The notes under the pieces were generated by a model. It was not told where the DNA came from. It did not search any database and saw only the letters and a program-made list of their open reading frames with translations. This document shows, piece after piece, positions 45,479 through 54,515 of a stretch of 64,000 bases of DNA. Numbering within the stretch: the stretch's first letter is position 1; every line of letters begins with the position of its first letter. A program made the translations under genes and the position numbers. Source of the stretch: Methanosarcina sp. ERenArc_MAG2 (lineage in GTDB: Archaea; Halobacteriota; Methanosarcinia; Methanosarcinales; Methanosarcinaceae); assembly GCA_023955635.1 (NCBI GenBank), contig JAMXHR010000012.1, positions 1 to 64,000 of the forward strand, in the 5' to 3' direction.

Positions 45479-46084
45479 TTAACCTTGCAGCAGCTCTCTG
45501 CAGCGCTGCAGATCCTTAACGGTATTTACATTTATTGCTATTTTGGGATTCTCAAGTATCAGATTAAAGTCTTCCTGTTCGTTTCTGATCTGTGAACTGT
45601 CCAGAATATTAACTCCGGTAGGTACGATAAGTTTCCCATCCTTGTTGAAGACAGTATCAGGCCTGATTCCGGCTCCCTTGCAAATATTGATTGGGACATA
45701 TACCGAAAGTGCAGGCTTTCCTTCTTCCTTATATTTCTCGATTACCGAATCTATAAGCTCGGGATTTATCAGGGGAAGGTCTGACATAATAATCATCACC
45801 GGACCTGCCGTTTGTGCAGTCTCTACTGCATGGATCATATCCCCTACGTAATTTCCGCCAAATGTCCGGATTACCTGGATTTCCCCTTTATAGCGTTCCT
45901 GAATCATGATTTCTGTCTTAGGGGTAACAGGTGAAACTGCTACAAAAACTCTATCTATACTCTTTGTGGCTCTAAGGGTATCTATCACGTAAGCTATCAG
46001 TGGTTTTCCAAGCAGTTCAACACATGGCTTTTCTCCCATTCCAAGCCTCTGTCCGAATCCCCCTGCCATTACAATAGCGTCCAT
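45479..46084 (-). CDS. cobY: Adenosylcobinamide-phosphate guanylyltransferase
   Basis: The 201-residue archaeal CobY activates adenosylcobinamide-phosphate with GTP, the non-orthologous replacement of bacterial CobU. The nucleotidyltransferase signature IVMAGGFGQRLGMGEKPCVE opens the protein, and IIMSDLPLINPELID holds the metal-binding Asp. Its ATG overlaps the cobS stop as TAATG, so the two are translationally coupled. It is the last intact gene of the minus-strand cobamide operon. Confidence 0.95.
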   Translation of the reverse strand: MDAIVMAGGFGQRLGMGEKPCVELLGKPLIAYVIDTLRATKSIDRVFVAVSPVTPKTEIMIQERYKGEIQVIRTFGGNYVGDMIHAVETAQTAGPVMIIMSDLPLINPELIDSVIEKYKEEGKPALSVYVPINICKGAGIRPDTVFNKDGKLIVPTGVNILDSSQIRNEQEDFNLILENPKIAINVNTVKDLQRCRELLQG

Positions 46085-46904
46085 TATAAACCTCCCGTGT
46101 ATCCGTTTAATGAAAGATTCAGGATAACTGCGAGAATAATGAGGGCAGTCACCCTTCCGATTTCGTTAGCAGTACCGATTCCGTCTCCATTTAATCCGCC
46201 AAAATGGGCATAGCTTCTGTTAAGAATCACCAGAGCCGAGGCACAGGCGCCCAGATAAGGCAACAGCCCTATCCACCCGAAAGGCAGGAAACATACAATT
46301 GCCCCGAAGACAAATCCTATGAGGAAGTTTTTTCCGGTTGCTCCGTTTATAGTCATGGCTCCAAGGCCGGGATAAGCCTGTTTTTCCTGTAGAGGTATGG
46401 GCTTTCCGAACGCAGCAATTGTTAACATAGACTGCTTTGCACTAACCTCTGCAATAAACATCGATGCAAACATCAACATTGGAAGGTTAGAAGAAATCCG
46501 GCCTTCTTCCTGTACTGCTCTTATCGAACCGTACAGAGTAAGCAACAACAGAATGCAGAAAGACACTCCTCCTGTTCCGAGGTTTGTGTCTTTCAGGGCC
46601 TTGATTTTTTTTCAAATGACCCGTGGGCCATAAAACCGTCCCCTATGTCAGTGACTCCGTCGAGGTGATTGAAGCCTGTAATATAGTATATGAATCCCAT
46701 AATAAGGGCTGCAAGGACGGATCCTGGAAATACTACCTGCCCTATGTATGCAACTGCCCCTATGAGAAGTCCGAGAACGGCTCCCACAATGGGGTAGAAG
46801 TATATTTTCTTCATAAGCTCATCGATCCCTTCCATGCTGATTCCCACAGGGATGGTGGACAGGAAGCCAAAACCCGATTTAAAAGCAAGCAAATAAGAAT
46901 TCAT
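46084..46904 (-). pseudogene. cobS: Adenosylcobinamide-GDP ribazoletransferase (cobalamin synthase), frameshifted
   Basis: The combined product of about 273 residues is the membrane-bound CobS that joins adenosylcobinamide-GDP and alpha-ribazole phosphate. The N-terminal part ([38 protein letters not shown]) is in one frame. The rest ([19 protein letters not shown], then several membrane helices) is in another. Adding one base to the 8-base run at 46605-46612 reads [18 protein letters not shown], which matches the family. The gene lies 17 bases after cobZ and is coupled to cobY. Confidence 0.9.
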
Positions 46905-46921
46905 TGAGTACCGCCTGTTTT

Positions 46922-47463
46922 TCAGTCCTTTTTCTCAAATTCTGCCATACCTCTTGAATACATATTGGAGGACACGCCTCCTATAAGGCCTCCTATCACG
47001 TCATCCATAAAAGGCCCGAGGCTTGCAAGGATTCCGGGCTTCTGTTTGTCATACCTGACAAACTCGAATGCACCTTTGGAGCCGCTAATATAGGTTGCAA
47101 TGCTTGTGCCAAGCACCTCGTCTGCAATTATGAAACTCAGGTCCTTTTCATAGGAACTTTTGCTGAGGTTCGGAAGAGTTCCTGCCTTTCCTTCCCTCTC
47201 AAGCAGGACCCCGGAATAAATCAGAAGGCAGAGATTTGGGTCCGAAAGAGCGTACTTGAGTTCCCTTTTGAACAAAGCGTCTGCTTTTTCCCTGGTCTCA
47301 AGTCCGGGATGCGGGACATACATTTCAAGAGCTGTGTCTGCAAGATCCTGGATACTGATACCTTCTTCAGCAAGGACATCGAGGATGTCAACTGTAGCTT
47401 TTCCCTCTATCTCCTCAGGCTGCCCTTTTTCAGGTCCCTTTCCTCAATATCTGATAACTTCAT
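46922..47463 (-). pseudogene. cobZ: Alpha-ribazole-5'-phosphate phosphatase CobZ, frameshifted
   Basis: The combined product of about 180 residues is the archaeal CobZ, a PgpA-like phosphatase that completes the nucleotide loop of cobamides. The start (MKLSDIEERDLKKG) is at 47463. The main part (PEEIEGKATVDILDVLAEEG, HPGLETREKADALF, ADEVLGTSIATYISG, FMDDVIGGLIGG) is in the next frame. One extra base in the adjacent C3/T5 runs at 47423-47430 joins them. It belongs to the minus-strand cobamide operon. Confidence 0.88.
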
Positions 47464-47564
47464 ACGATCACTCTGGGATTTTTAAAATTGTGTTGTATTA
47501 ATTTTCGAAAATCATTGCCACTTTAAACTGGCTTCAAACCTTATCGGTTAATGGTGGGTTTTAT

Positions 47565-47594
47565 TGTTCCAGCAGAGTATGTTCCAGCAGAGTA
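47565..47594. repeat. 15-bp tandem repeat
   Basis: TGTTCCAGCAGAGTA occurs twice back to back in the gap between cbiB and cobZ. It has no known role. Confidence 0.6.
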
Positions 47595-47690
47595 ATATCT
47601 GTCGGGCTTGTTCCGGCTTTCTCAAAGTTTTGTTTTCGCACAAAATCCGAATAGTGGCAAGAGCGCGGACCCGGCAAATAAAGAAAGTGG

Positions 47691-48677
47691 TCATAGATAA
47701 AGGTGAATCCCTGCTATCTGGATCGTTGCCGCAAAAGCGACAAGTGAGAATCCTGAAGCAATTGCTATTAATTGGGATGCCCTTTTTATATCTTTTACTT
47801 CGGTTGGGGGATATAAGGCTCCAAGTATGTAATATTCAGGTTTTTCGAGTTTGACTCCGAGAGCTCCTGCAGTAGCAGCCATGGGATAGCCGGAATTGGG
47901 AGATGGAGTCTTCATTCCGTCTTCAAGGGCACTTCTTATACTGCCGAGGGGGTTTATTTTTCCCTGCTTTTTAGGGAGCAGCGCCACTGTAACAGCTGCG
48001 GCAAGAATAAATATGACGGATATCCGGGCAGGAATCCAGTTCAATACATCATCGGATTTCGCTGAGAAATATCCCAGCTCCCTGTACGGTTCGGTTTTAT
48101 ATCCTACCATGGAATCCAGAGTACTTATGGCTTTAAACACATATGCAGCCACAAGCCCGAGTTCCCCGAAAAGGGTATAATAAAAAATTGGACTGAGGAT
48201 TCCGTCTACGTAATTTTCGGATACCGACTCAATAACTGCGGAAGACATCTGGGTTTTAGTCAGTCTGGAAGTATTCCGGCTTACATATATCGGAAGCAGT
48301 TCCCTGACTTTCTCAAGCCTATTTTCTTCAAGATGCCTGTAAATTTCCCTTGCAGGACTAAGCAGACAATTGATAGCAAAGGTAGCTTTGAGGAAGTATG
48401 CTTCTATGAAAAGTGCAAGAATGCGCGGAATTCCAGGAAGAGTTGCAATGTAAAGGACGGAATAACTCAGCAAAGCTGCGAATAAAACACAACAAAGAGC
48501 CATTGCAACTCCATACAATTTCCTGTGCGTTTTTGGAGCTGCATTTTTCAAAAAGTTGATTAATTTTCCTATCCATACGACAGGGTGTACGGCAGCAGGC
48601 GGCTCCCCAAAAACGATGTCAATGGCTGCTGCAAGCAGAAGTACCAGAGCAAGGTGCCCGCTGTCCGGCACAATCAT
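47691..48677 (-). CDS. cbiB: Adenosylcobinamide-phosphate synthase (CbiB)
   Basis: The 328-residue membrane protein attaches the aminopropanol phosphate linker to adenosylcobyric acid. Family features are AIDIVFGEPPAAVHPVVWIGK, RNTSRLTKTQMSSAVIESVS, NYVDGILSPIFYYTLFG and NSGYPMAATAGALGVKLEK. It has several membrane helices. Its ATG overlaps the stop of the upstream cobD-like gene by four bases (ATGA), so they are coupled. The linker substrate comes from that upstream gene. Confidence 0.95.
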   Translation of the reverse strand: MIVPDSGHLALVLLLAAAIDIVFGEPPAAVHPVVWIGKLINFLKNAAPKTHRKLYGVAMALCCVLFAALLSYSVLYIATLPGIPRILALFIEAYFLKATFAINCLLSPAREIYRHLEENRLEKVRELLPIYVSRNTSRLTKTQMSSAVIESVSENYVDGILSPIFYYTLFGELGLVAAYVFKAISTLDSMVGYKTEPYRELGYFSAKSDDVLNWIPARISVIFILAAAVTVALLPKKQGKINPLGSIRSALEDGMKTPSPNSGYPMAATAGALGVKLEKPEYYILGALYPPTEVKDIKRASQLIAIASGFSLVAFAATIQIAGIHLYL

Positions 48678-50164
48678 AGGATAGGCTCCATCACTTCTTT
48701 CCAGGCCACTTTTACAAGTTCATCTGTGTCTCCTTCCTGCATGAGACAGTCAAGGATTTTCTGGGCTATTTCTTTCTTGTGGACAAGGTGGCAGTCAACA
48801 CAGCTCCATACTTTGCCGCCTCTTGAGCTCTGGATCCATTTTCCTCCGGTGCGCTCGTTTTCACAGGGATAAAACGGGCAGAAGCAGAAGGTGCAGTTCT
48901 GGCCTTCGAAGTGGCAGGGGTAGTACTCGCAGGTTTTTCTGCCTCCTATACCTTCTTCAGTGGCCTTTTCTATCACATTCTGAAGCTCATGCTTTGCCTG
49001 TTCTTTGCCCCACTGGATAATGACATCCCCGATTACAGCAATCAGCCTGTCGTTTTCTTCTGCTGTTCGGACTGCAACCCTGATGTAATCTCTTTCAAGG
49101 CCATAGAAGGAAGCACAGTCCCTTATCAGGACTCCACGCGCTGCCATGCGTGCGCTTAATTCGCTTGAGTTAAGCATGAATTTTTTGATGTTAACAAAGA
49201 TAAAATTTACATTCACTTCCCCAGCTTCAAAACCTCTGATCCTGTCGAGTTTGGCTTTGAGCTTTTCTCCTTCTTCCCGGATCATAGCCCTTGCTTTTTT
49301 CAAGTATGGGTTTTCCATCCCGCCTTCGATATTAAGAAGTGCGGTTCCTGTGGCGTTCGCCACAGTTCCTAGGTTCCAGGAAAGCCTGGCAGTATTCAGG
49401 ATCTCAGCCATTTCAGGGGAAGCTATCCCGAAGCCCATTCTGATTCCGGGAATTGCAAAGTCCTTTGTAAGGGAACGCATAACTAAAACGTAATTGTTGC
49501 TTCTTGGAAGATCTGCAACACTCTGTGCAGGGTCAGAGAGTTCGATGAATGCTTCATCTACAAAAAGAAGGGTTTTATGCTTCTTGCAGCGTTCTGCAAG
49601 AGTTTTTATTTCTTCTCTGGTACGGAGCTGCCCTGTAGGGTTGTTTGGGTTGCAAATAAAAAGGATTTTTGCTTTTTCCAGAACTTCATCAGAAAGTGTT
49701 TCTACCTCTTCCTGCCTGGGGTATTGCGGTTCTGCTCCCATGATCCGGCATTGCATTTCATATTCTCCGAAAGTAGGCCACGGCAGAAGGACGATATCTC
49801 CTTTTTCAGCCACACATTCGACTACAAGCCTGACAATTTCCGTTGAACCATTTCCCGGAATGATATTCTGCGGAGCTACTCCGAGCCCTACGAACTTTGC
49901 GGCAGCCTCCCGAAACTCCAGATATCTATTATCAGGGTACTCCATAATTTTTTCAAGGCTTTTCTTAAGAATGTCATCAAAGTTCAATCCGCTTTCCGGA
50001 TGCTCAAAAGGGTTTCCCAGAGGATTAAAGTTTGCACTGAAGTCAAGAATTTCGTTTTCAGGAATCCCGTAAGTCTCAGACGTTTCCTGAATTAGCCCTC
50101 CATGCAGGCAGGGCCTCAGGGACAGTAGATGCTCCCTTAAAGGTACACTTCTTTGCTCGGACAC
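48674..50164 (-). CDS. cobD: CobD-like L-threonine-phosphate decarboxylase with Cys-rich C-terminus
   Basis: The 496-residue protein combines a fold-type I PLP domain (FSANFNPLGNP, ICNPNNPTGQLRTRE, VDEAFIELSD, and the Lys of MRSLTKDFAIPGIRMGFG) with an extra C-terminal domain of about 95 residues. That domain has many cysteines (CEYYPCHFEG, CTFCFCPFYPCENERTGG, WSCVDCHLVHKKE). The PLP part makes (R)-1-aminopropan-2-ol phosphate for CbiB. From memory, a homologue with the same C-terminus in M. mazei was reported to also phosphorylate threonine, so this may be a bifunctional enzyme. The start is a GTG. It is the first gene of the cobamide operon. Confidence 0.92.
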   Translation of the reverse strand: MSEQRSVPLREHLLSLRPCLHGGLIQETSETYGIPENEILDFSANFNPLGNPFEHPESGLNFDDILKKSLEKIMEYPDNRYLEFREAAAKFVGLGVAPQNIIPGNGSTEIVRLVVECVAEKGDIVLLPWPTFGEYEMQCRIMGAEPQYPRQEEVETLSDEVLEKAKILFICNPNNPTGQLRTREEIKTLAERCKKHKTLLFVDEAFIELSDPAQSVADLPRSNNYVLVMRSLTKDFAIPGIRMGFGIASPEMAEILNTARLSWNLGTVANATGTALLNIEGGMENPYLKKARAMIREEGEKLKAKLDRIRGFEAGEVNVNFIFVNIKKFMLNSSELSARMAARGVLIRDCASFYGLERDYIRVAVRTAEENDRLIAVIGDVIIQWGKEQAKHELQNVIEKATEEGIGGRKTCEYYPCHFEGQNCTFCFCPFYPCENERTGGKWIQSSRGGKVWSCVDCHLVHKKEIAQKILDCLMQEGDTDELVKVAWKEVMEPIL

Positions 50165-50617
50165 GGTGATCGCAAGTATTTAGTGTAAATCCTGTATATT
50201 AATCTGCTTATTATATTATTCAACGTAAACTTGTCTTTATTTGCTTTACAATTGTTTGATTGCGAAAACTCTCGCTTTTGGAATCCATTCTACTTTATTT
50301 TACATATTAATTATATTAATTTAGTTTTTATTTTCCTTCTTAATTCGTGAAATTTTCTCTGATTTCGGATAGCATCGAAAAAGTAAAATAGCTTGTTTTT
50401 AACTACTACCATCCAAAATAGCTGAAAAAAGAATATATTTTGTATTAAGAAGATGGTATAAAGTTTGGAAAACTGAAGATGCCCTGAATTCGCACGTCAG
50501 CAAACCAGGGAATATGCACATCAGTAAACCAGGGAATATATGAGTTATACATATGGACTGGCGGTTTTATCTTAAAATAATTTTTCTAAACTCAATAGAT
50601 ATCAGGTGCATTTAAAA
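50165..50617. other. Divergent intergenic region upstream of hisS
   Basis: This region holds the promoters of cobD (minus) and hisS (plus). At 50500-50540 a degenerate direct repeat of about 22 bases appears (CAGCAAACCAGGGAATATGCA, then CAGTAAACCAGGGAATATATG, shown here in part). It could be a regulatory element for hisS or chance. No gene is seen. Confidence 0.45.
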
Positions 50618-51847
50618 ATGACAGTTAATAGACCAAGAGGGACCCGGGACTTTTTACCTGCCGACACTGCCCGGAGAAGATACGTGGAAAGTGTTATGCG
50701 AAATGTTGTCCGCAACTGGGGCTACAGTGAAATCATTACGCCCACGTTTGAACATCTGGACCTTTTCACCCTTAAGTCCGGGGAAGGGATCGTAGGGGAA
50801 CTCTATAATTTTACGGACAAAGGGGGCAGGGAAATGACCCTCAGACCGGAACTGACTGCTCCTGTTATGCGCCTGTATGTAAACGAACTCCAGTCATTTA
50901 CGAAACCCCTAAAGCTATTTTATTTTGAAAACTGTTTCCGCTATGAGCGCCCTCAGAAAGGCCGTTTCAGGGAATTCTGGCAGTTCGGGGTTGAACTTAT
51001 AGGAAGCGGAAAACCCGATTCCGATGCCGAGGTTATTGCTCTTGCCGATGCCCTGTTAAAAGCAGTCGGAGTAAGGGGCGACATGAAGCTCGGCAATCTT
51101 GCAGTCATACGTACGCTTTTGAGCGGACTTGAACCCGAAATTGTAAGCAAGACCATGAGGCTTGTAGATAAGAAAGAGTATGCAGGCCTCGAAGCCCTGC
51201 TTGAAGAAATTGGGGCAGAAGAGCAGCTCAAGTCCGACCTTTTCCACCTGATTAAACTGGAAGGCAGGTATATCCTGCCGGATGTAAAGAAAATAGTCGG
51301 AAATATCCCGGAGCTGGTAAGCTTTGAAAAGACCCTTAAACTCCTCGATGCATACGGAGTTGATTATTCTCTTGACTTTGGGATTGCACGCGGGCTCGAC
51401 TACTACACCGGCATGGTCTTTGAGGTTTACGGCGAGGGTCTAGGTGCCCAGAAGCAGGTCTGCGGAGGAGGCTCTTATCAGCTTATCCAGCTTTTCGGAG
51501 GCGGGGACGTGCCTTCAACCGGTTTCGGAATAGGTTTTGACAGAATCATGGAGATATGTCCTCTCGAACAGCCCGCGCTCAAAAGTCTTGTGCTGATCTC
51601 AAAGCCTGATACTCACCTGGAAGCCGCAAAAATTGCAACTGAATTAAGAAAGTATCTGCCAGTTCATGTAGACCTCATGGAACGCAATTTCAAAACCCAG
51701 CTCTCCTATGCAAATACCATCAACGCCGATTACGTGGTCATAGTCGGGGAAAAAGAACTTGAGGCAGGGAAACTTACCCTCAGGGATATGGTTTCAGGAG
51801 AACAGGAACTTCTGACGCTGGAAGAAATAATTGAAAAGATTTCTTAA
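50618..51847 (+). CDS. hisS: Histidyl-tRNA synthetase
   Basis: The class II synthetase of about 409 residues charges tRNA-His. [17 protein letters not shown] (N-terminal), motif 2 [18 protein letters not shown], the histidine-specific [16 protein letters not shown] and the motif 3 region [13 protein letters not shown] are present. A C-terminal anticodon-binding domain ([20 protein letters not shown]) follows. I start at the ATG at 50618, with AGGTG about 10 bases before it; the ORF can be extended to 50606 without support. Confidence 0.97.
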   Translation: MTVNRPRGTRDFLPADTARRRYVESVMRNVVRNWGYSEIITPTFEHLDLFTLKSGEGIVGELYNFTDKGGREMTLRPELTAPVMRLYVNELQSFTKPLKLFYFENCFRYERPQKGRFREFWQFGVELIGSGKPDSDAEVIALADALLKAVGVRGDMKLGNLAVIRTLLSGLEPEIVSKTMRLVDKKEYAGLEALLEEIGAEEQLKSDLFHLIKLEGRYILPDVKKIVGNIPELVSFEKTLKLLDAYGVDYSLDFGIARGLDYYTGMVFEVYGEGLGAQKQVCGGGSYQLIQLFGGGDVPSTGFGIGFDRIMEICPLEQPALKSLVLISKPDTHLEAAKIATELRKYLPVHVDLMERNFKTQLSYANTINADYVVIVGEKELEAGKLTLRDMVSGEQELLTLEEIIEKIS

Positions 51848-51921
51848 GAGTCGGGATAAAACAATCCATTTCTCTTTTAATCTTTTATTTTTTCGTTTGG
51901 ATTTTAACTATTATTTTTTCC

Positions 51922-51997
51922 ATCCTCGGGTGGGGTGCATATGAAATGTACATTAAACATACTTGTTAAAAATCACATGTGCACCCTACCCGAGGAT
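51922..51997. repeat. Long inverted repeat downstream of hisS
   Basis: ATCCTCGGGTGGGGTGCATA at the left pairs with the complement of ATGTGCACCCTACCCGAGGAT at the right with a few mismatches, arms of about 23 bases. It is 75 bases after hisS. It may be a terminator or another MITE-type element. Confidence 0.55.
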
Positions 51998-52288
51998 TGA
52001 GTACATTAAATATTAATTACACGAACTTTAAAATGTTTATTCAATAATACACCTTAAAGCATTGGTATAAGGGTCTAGAATTGCAAATAGTTCTTTAATT
52101 TATTTATACTGATGAACAATGTACTTTTTTTAGAACCTCATTTGGAGTCCTTACAAGACTCTGAGTCAGGTTAATAACTCTTCAAAAACCATTTTAATTT
52201 TAATCATTAAAAGTTTTCAGGATTTTTTTCGTGGTCAGTAACTTGATCTATTTTCGAGATACAAGATTCAAAAAGCAAATTTTGAGTT
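51998..52288. other. Intergenic region
   Basis: This AT-rich stretch lies between the hisS downstream repeat and a minus-strand gene. No gene or clear structure was found. Confidence 0.4.
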
Positions 52289-52969
52289 TTAGGATGATTT
52301 CATTTGATTAACTACTTCTACTTCTCTTAGTTTCAGGTACTTATCAATCAAACAAAGTAATTCTTCAAAAAATTGCTTATCATTAAGAATTTCCAGGGCA
52401 TTGCCAACATTCGGTTTATTAATCCAATTTATTTCGTTAACTTGGGTTAGATATGAAATTTTATTTGTACTTTCATTTAAGTTTTTGACAAAACTATTAT
52501 CAAAGTCTTGACTTATAAAGAGGCCAATAAGACTTTTTTTATTGGCACAATAGCTAAAGTCTATTTTTTTGTTATCACCCATTAAACACAAAAAATTTTC
52601 AAATAATATTAATAGTTCCGGATCTGATTCAAAGAGAGTTTTAAATCCATTTTCATGACTTTTCATAGTTTTTGTAACTTGCGATAAGCATACTTCAACA
52701 TGGAAAAAAGAACTATTTATTTGAGTAATGATCTTGTCAGAAATCTTAGAAGGGTCAGAAGGAGGTATTATAGTACCAAGGAGGTATGCTCCTATTAAAG
52801 TATAGTTGTTTAATAAAAAATCATCACAAGCTTCCAGAAATTTCTGGGCTTCATATTCAAAATCTTTAAAAAGAGCTTCTTTGAGCTTACTCTTATAGGT
52901 AGCTTTGCTGTGAATTCGATTAATAAATTCTGTGATACTCAGTAAACTAGAAACTACATCTAAAAGCAT
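52289..52969 (-). CDS. Hypothetical helical protein (226 aa)
   Basis: No family is recognised. The protein is soluble and mostly helical (LLDVVSSLLSITEFINRIHS, FEYEAQKFLEACDDFLLNNY, and IDKYLKLREVEVVNQMK near the end). The ATG follows a GGAGAG ribosome-binding site. It lies in an accessory stretch next to a MITE and the DUF262-HEPN operon, which it faces divergently. It may be an unrelated single gene. It is intact and codon use looks similar to its AT-rich neighbours. Confidence 0.65.
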   Translation of the reverse strand: MLLDVVSSLLSITEFINRIHSKATYKSKLKEALFKDFEYEAQKFLEACDDFLLNNYTLIGAYLLGTIIPPSDPSKISDKIITQINSSFFHVEVCLSQVTKTMKSHENGFKTLFESDPELLILFENFLCLMGDNKKIDFSYCANKKSLIGLFISQDFDNSFVKNLNESTNKISYLTQVNEINWINKPNVGNALEILNDKQFFEELLCLIDKYLKLREVEVVNQMKSS

Positions 52970-53490
52970 CTCATTTCTCTCCTATTCTTACTACTATTTA
53001 AATTCGAATGGTCTTGTTAGAAAGGATATTTTATTTTATTACTCTTTGCAAATATTTATAAATATCTCTTAGACTTAACCTGCTGTTTCCCTAAGAGCCT
53101 ATCCGAAAAGTCATTAACGCATGTTGAAAAGTTACGATAGGTCTATAATATCGGCATCCTTTCCGGTTGTACATATTGTCAATTGTAAAAGTTACAGTAG
53201 GTAACAACACTTTTCGGATAGGCTCTAAATCCAATTTTGAATGTGGCAGCTTGCTTATACCCAATATTTCTTTTTTCTTTGCTTATTCAAGAGAAAAATC
53301 GTAAAGTTTAATATTATAAGCTCTGTCTATTAATGAGAATCCCAAGACTGTAATATATATTTAAGTAAATATAATCCGTTATACAATATACTAAAACTTT
53401 TTAAATTTAATCAATTTAATCATTATTTAAATTGAACAAGCTAATGCATTTACAATATTATCTTTAGTAGTTATGATTGAGTGATAACCA
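52970..53490. other. Divergent intergenic region with a MITE
   Basis: It contains a MITE-like element at 53095-53225. AT-rich boxes at 53340-53430 are candidate promoters of the DUF262 gene. No coding region is seen. Confidence 0.45.
53095..53225. mobile_element. MITE-like element, family E (GAGCCTATCCGAAAAGT ends)
   Basis: The 131-bp element starts GAGCCTATCCGAAAAGT and ends ACTTTTCGGATAGGCTC, perfect 17-bp inverted termini. TAA flanks both sides (53092-53094 and 53226-53228), consistent with a 3-bp target duplication. It has no ORF. Confidence 0.75.
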
Positions 53491-54515
53491 ATGGAAATTT
53501 CTGATGACAGGTTAATCAAAATTCAAGAAATAGCTAAGGAAAGAACTGTAAGAACACAAAGCATTGAATATGATTTGGAAACATTGGTTAAAAAGATAGA
53601 TAATAAACTTATTAAGCTAGATCCCGGTTATCAAAGAAGGCATAGGTGGAACATAGAAACATCCTCCCGATTAATAGAAAGCTTAATACTTAATATTCCT
53701 ATTCCTCTAATATACTTATCAATAGACGTTGATGTTGATGTTGAATCAGAGGAGTCAAGATATTCAATTATCGACGGTCAGCAGAGATTAACGGCAATAT
53801 GTGATTTTTTTAACAATAAATACTCATTAAAAGGGCTACAATGCTTAAATTTATTAAACGATTTTAAATATCAAGATTTACCCTCTTTTTTGAATCGAAG
53901 ACTAGAAGAAAGAACAATAAAATGTTTGCGTATTGACTCAACTCTTGACTCAAAGGTAAAGATTGACATTTTTGAAAGATTAAATTCAGGGTCTGTTGTA
54001 CTTGTAGCACAAGAATTGAGAAATGCTGTCTGTAGAGGGCCCTTTAATGAGTTATGTAAAAATTTGTCAGAAAATAGTAATTTTAGAAAACTTTTACAAA
54101 TAAATGAAAATGAATTGGAACAAAATAGCAAAGTACAAAAAATGGAAGATGTAGAATTAGTCTTGAGATTTTACGCACTTATAAATAATAAGTATAAAGA
54201 ATTTAAAAAGTCGAAAGACTTTAGGTTTCGAGACTTTCTTACAGAGCAATTAGATAACGGAAATGCAATAGATGAGAAGGCCCTAAAAGATTTTGAATAT
54301 AGTTTTTCAAAGACAATGCAAGTAATAATAGAAAATTTTGGGCCAATAGCTTTTGCAAAATATAAATTTGAAAATAACAAATTTACAATCCAGTCAAAGT
54401 TCAATGCTGCAGTTTATGACTCTTTAGCAATAGGAATTTATTCTGAAGTTATTAGTAAAAATCGAACTATAGATTCGTCTATGAAAGATAAATTCTTTAA
54501 TTTATTCAAAAATGA

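Noticed and set aside
50460..50617. T-box-like leader for hisS
   Set aside because: T-box riboswitches are not known in archaea and no specifier/antiterminator structure is visible.
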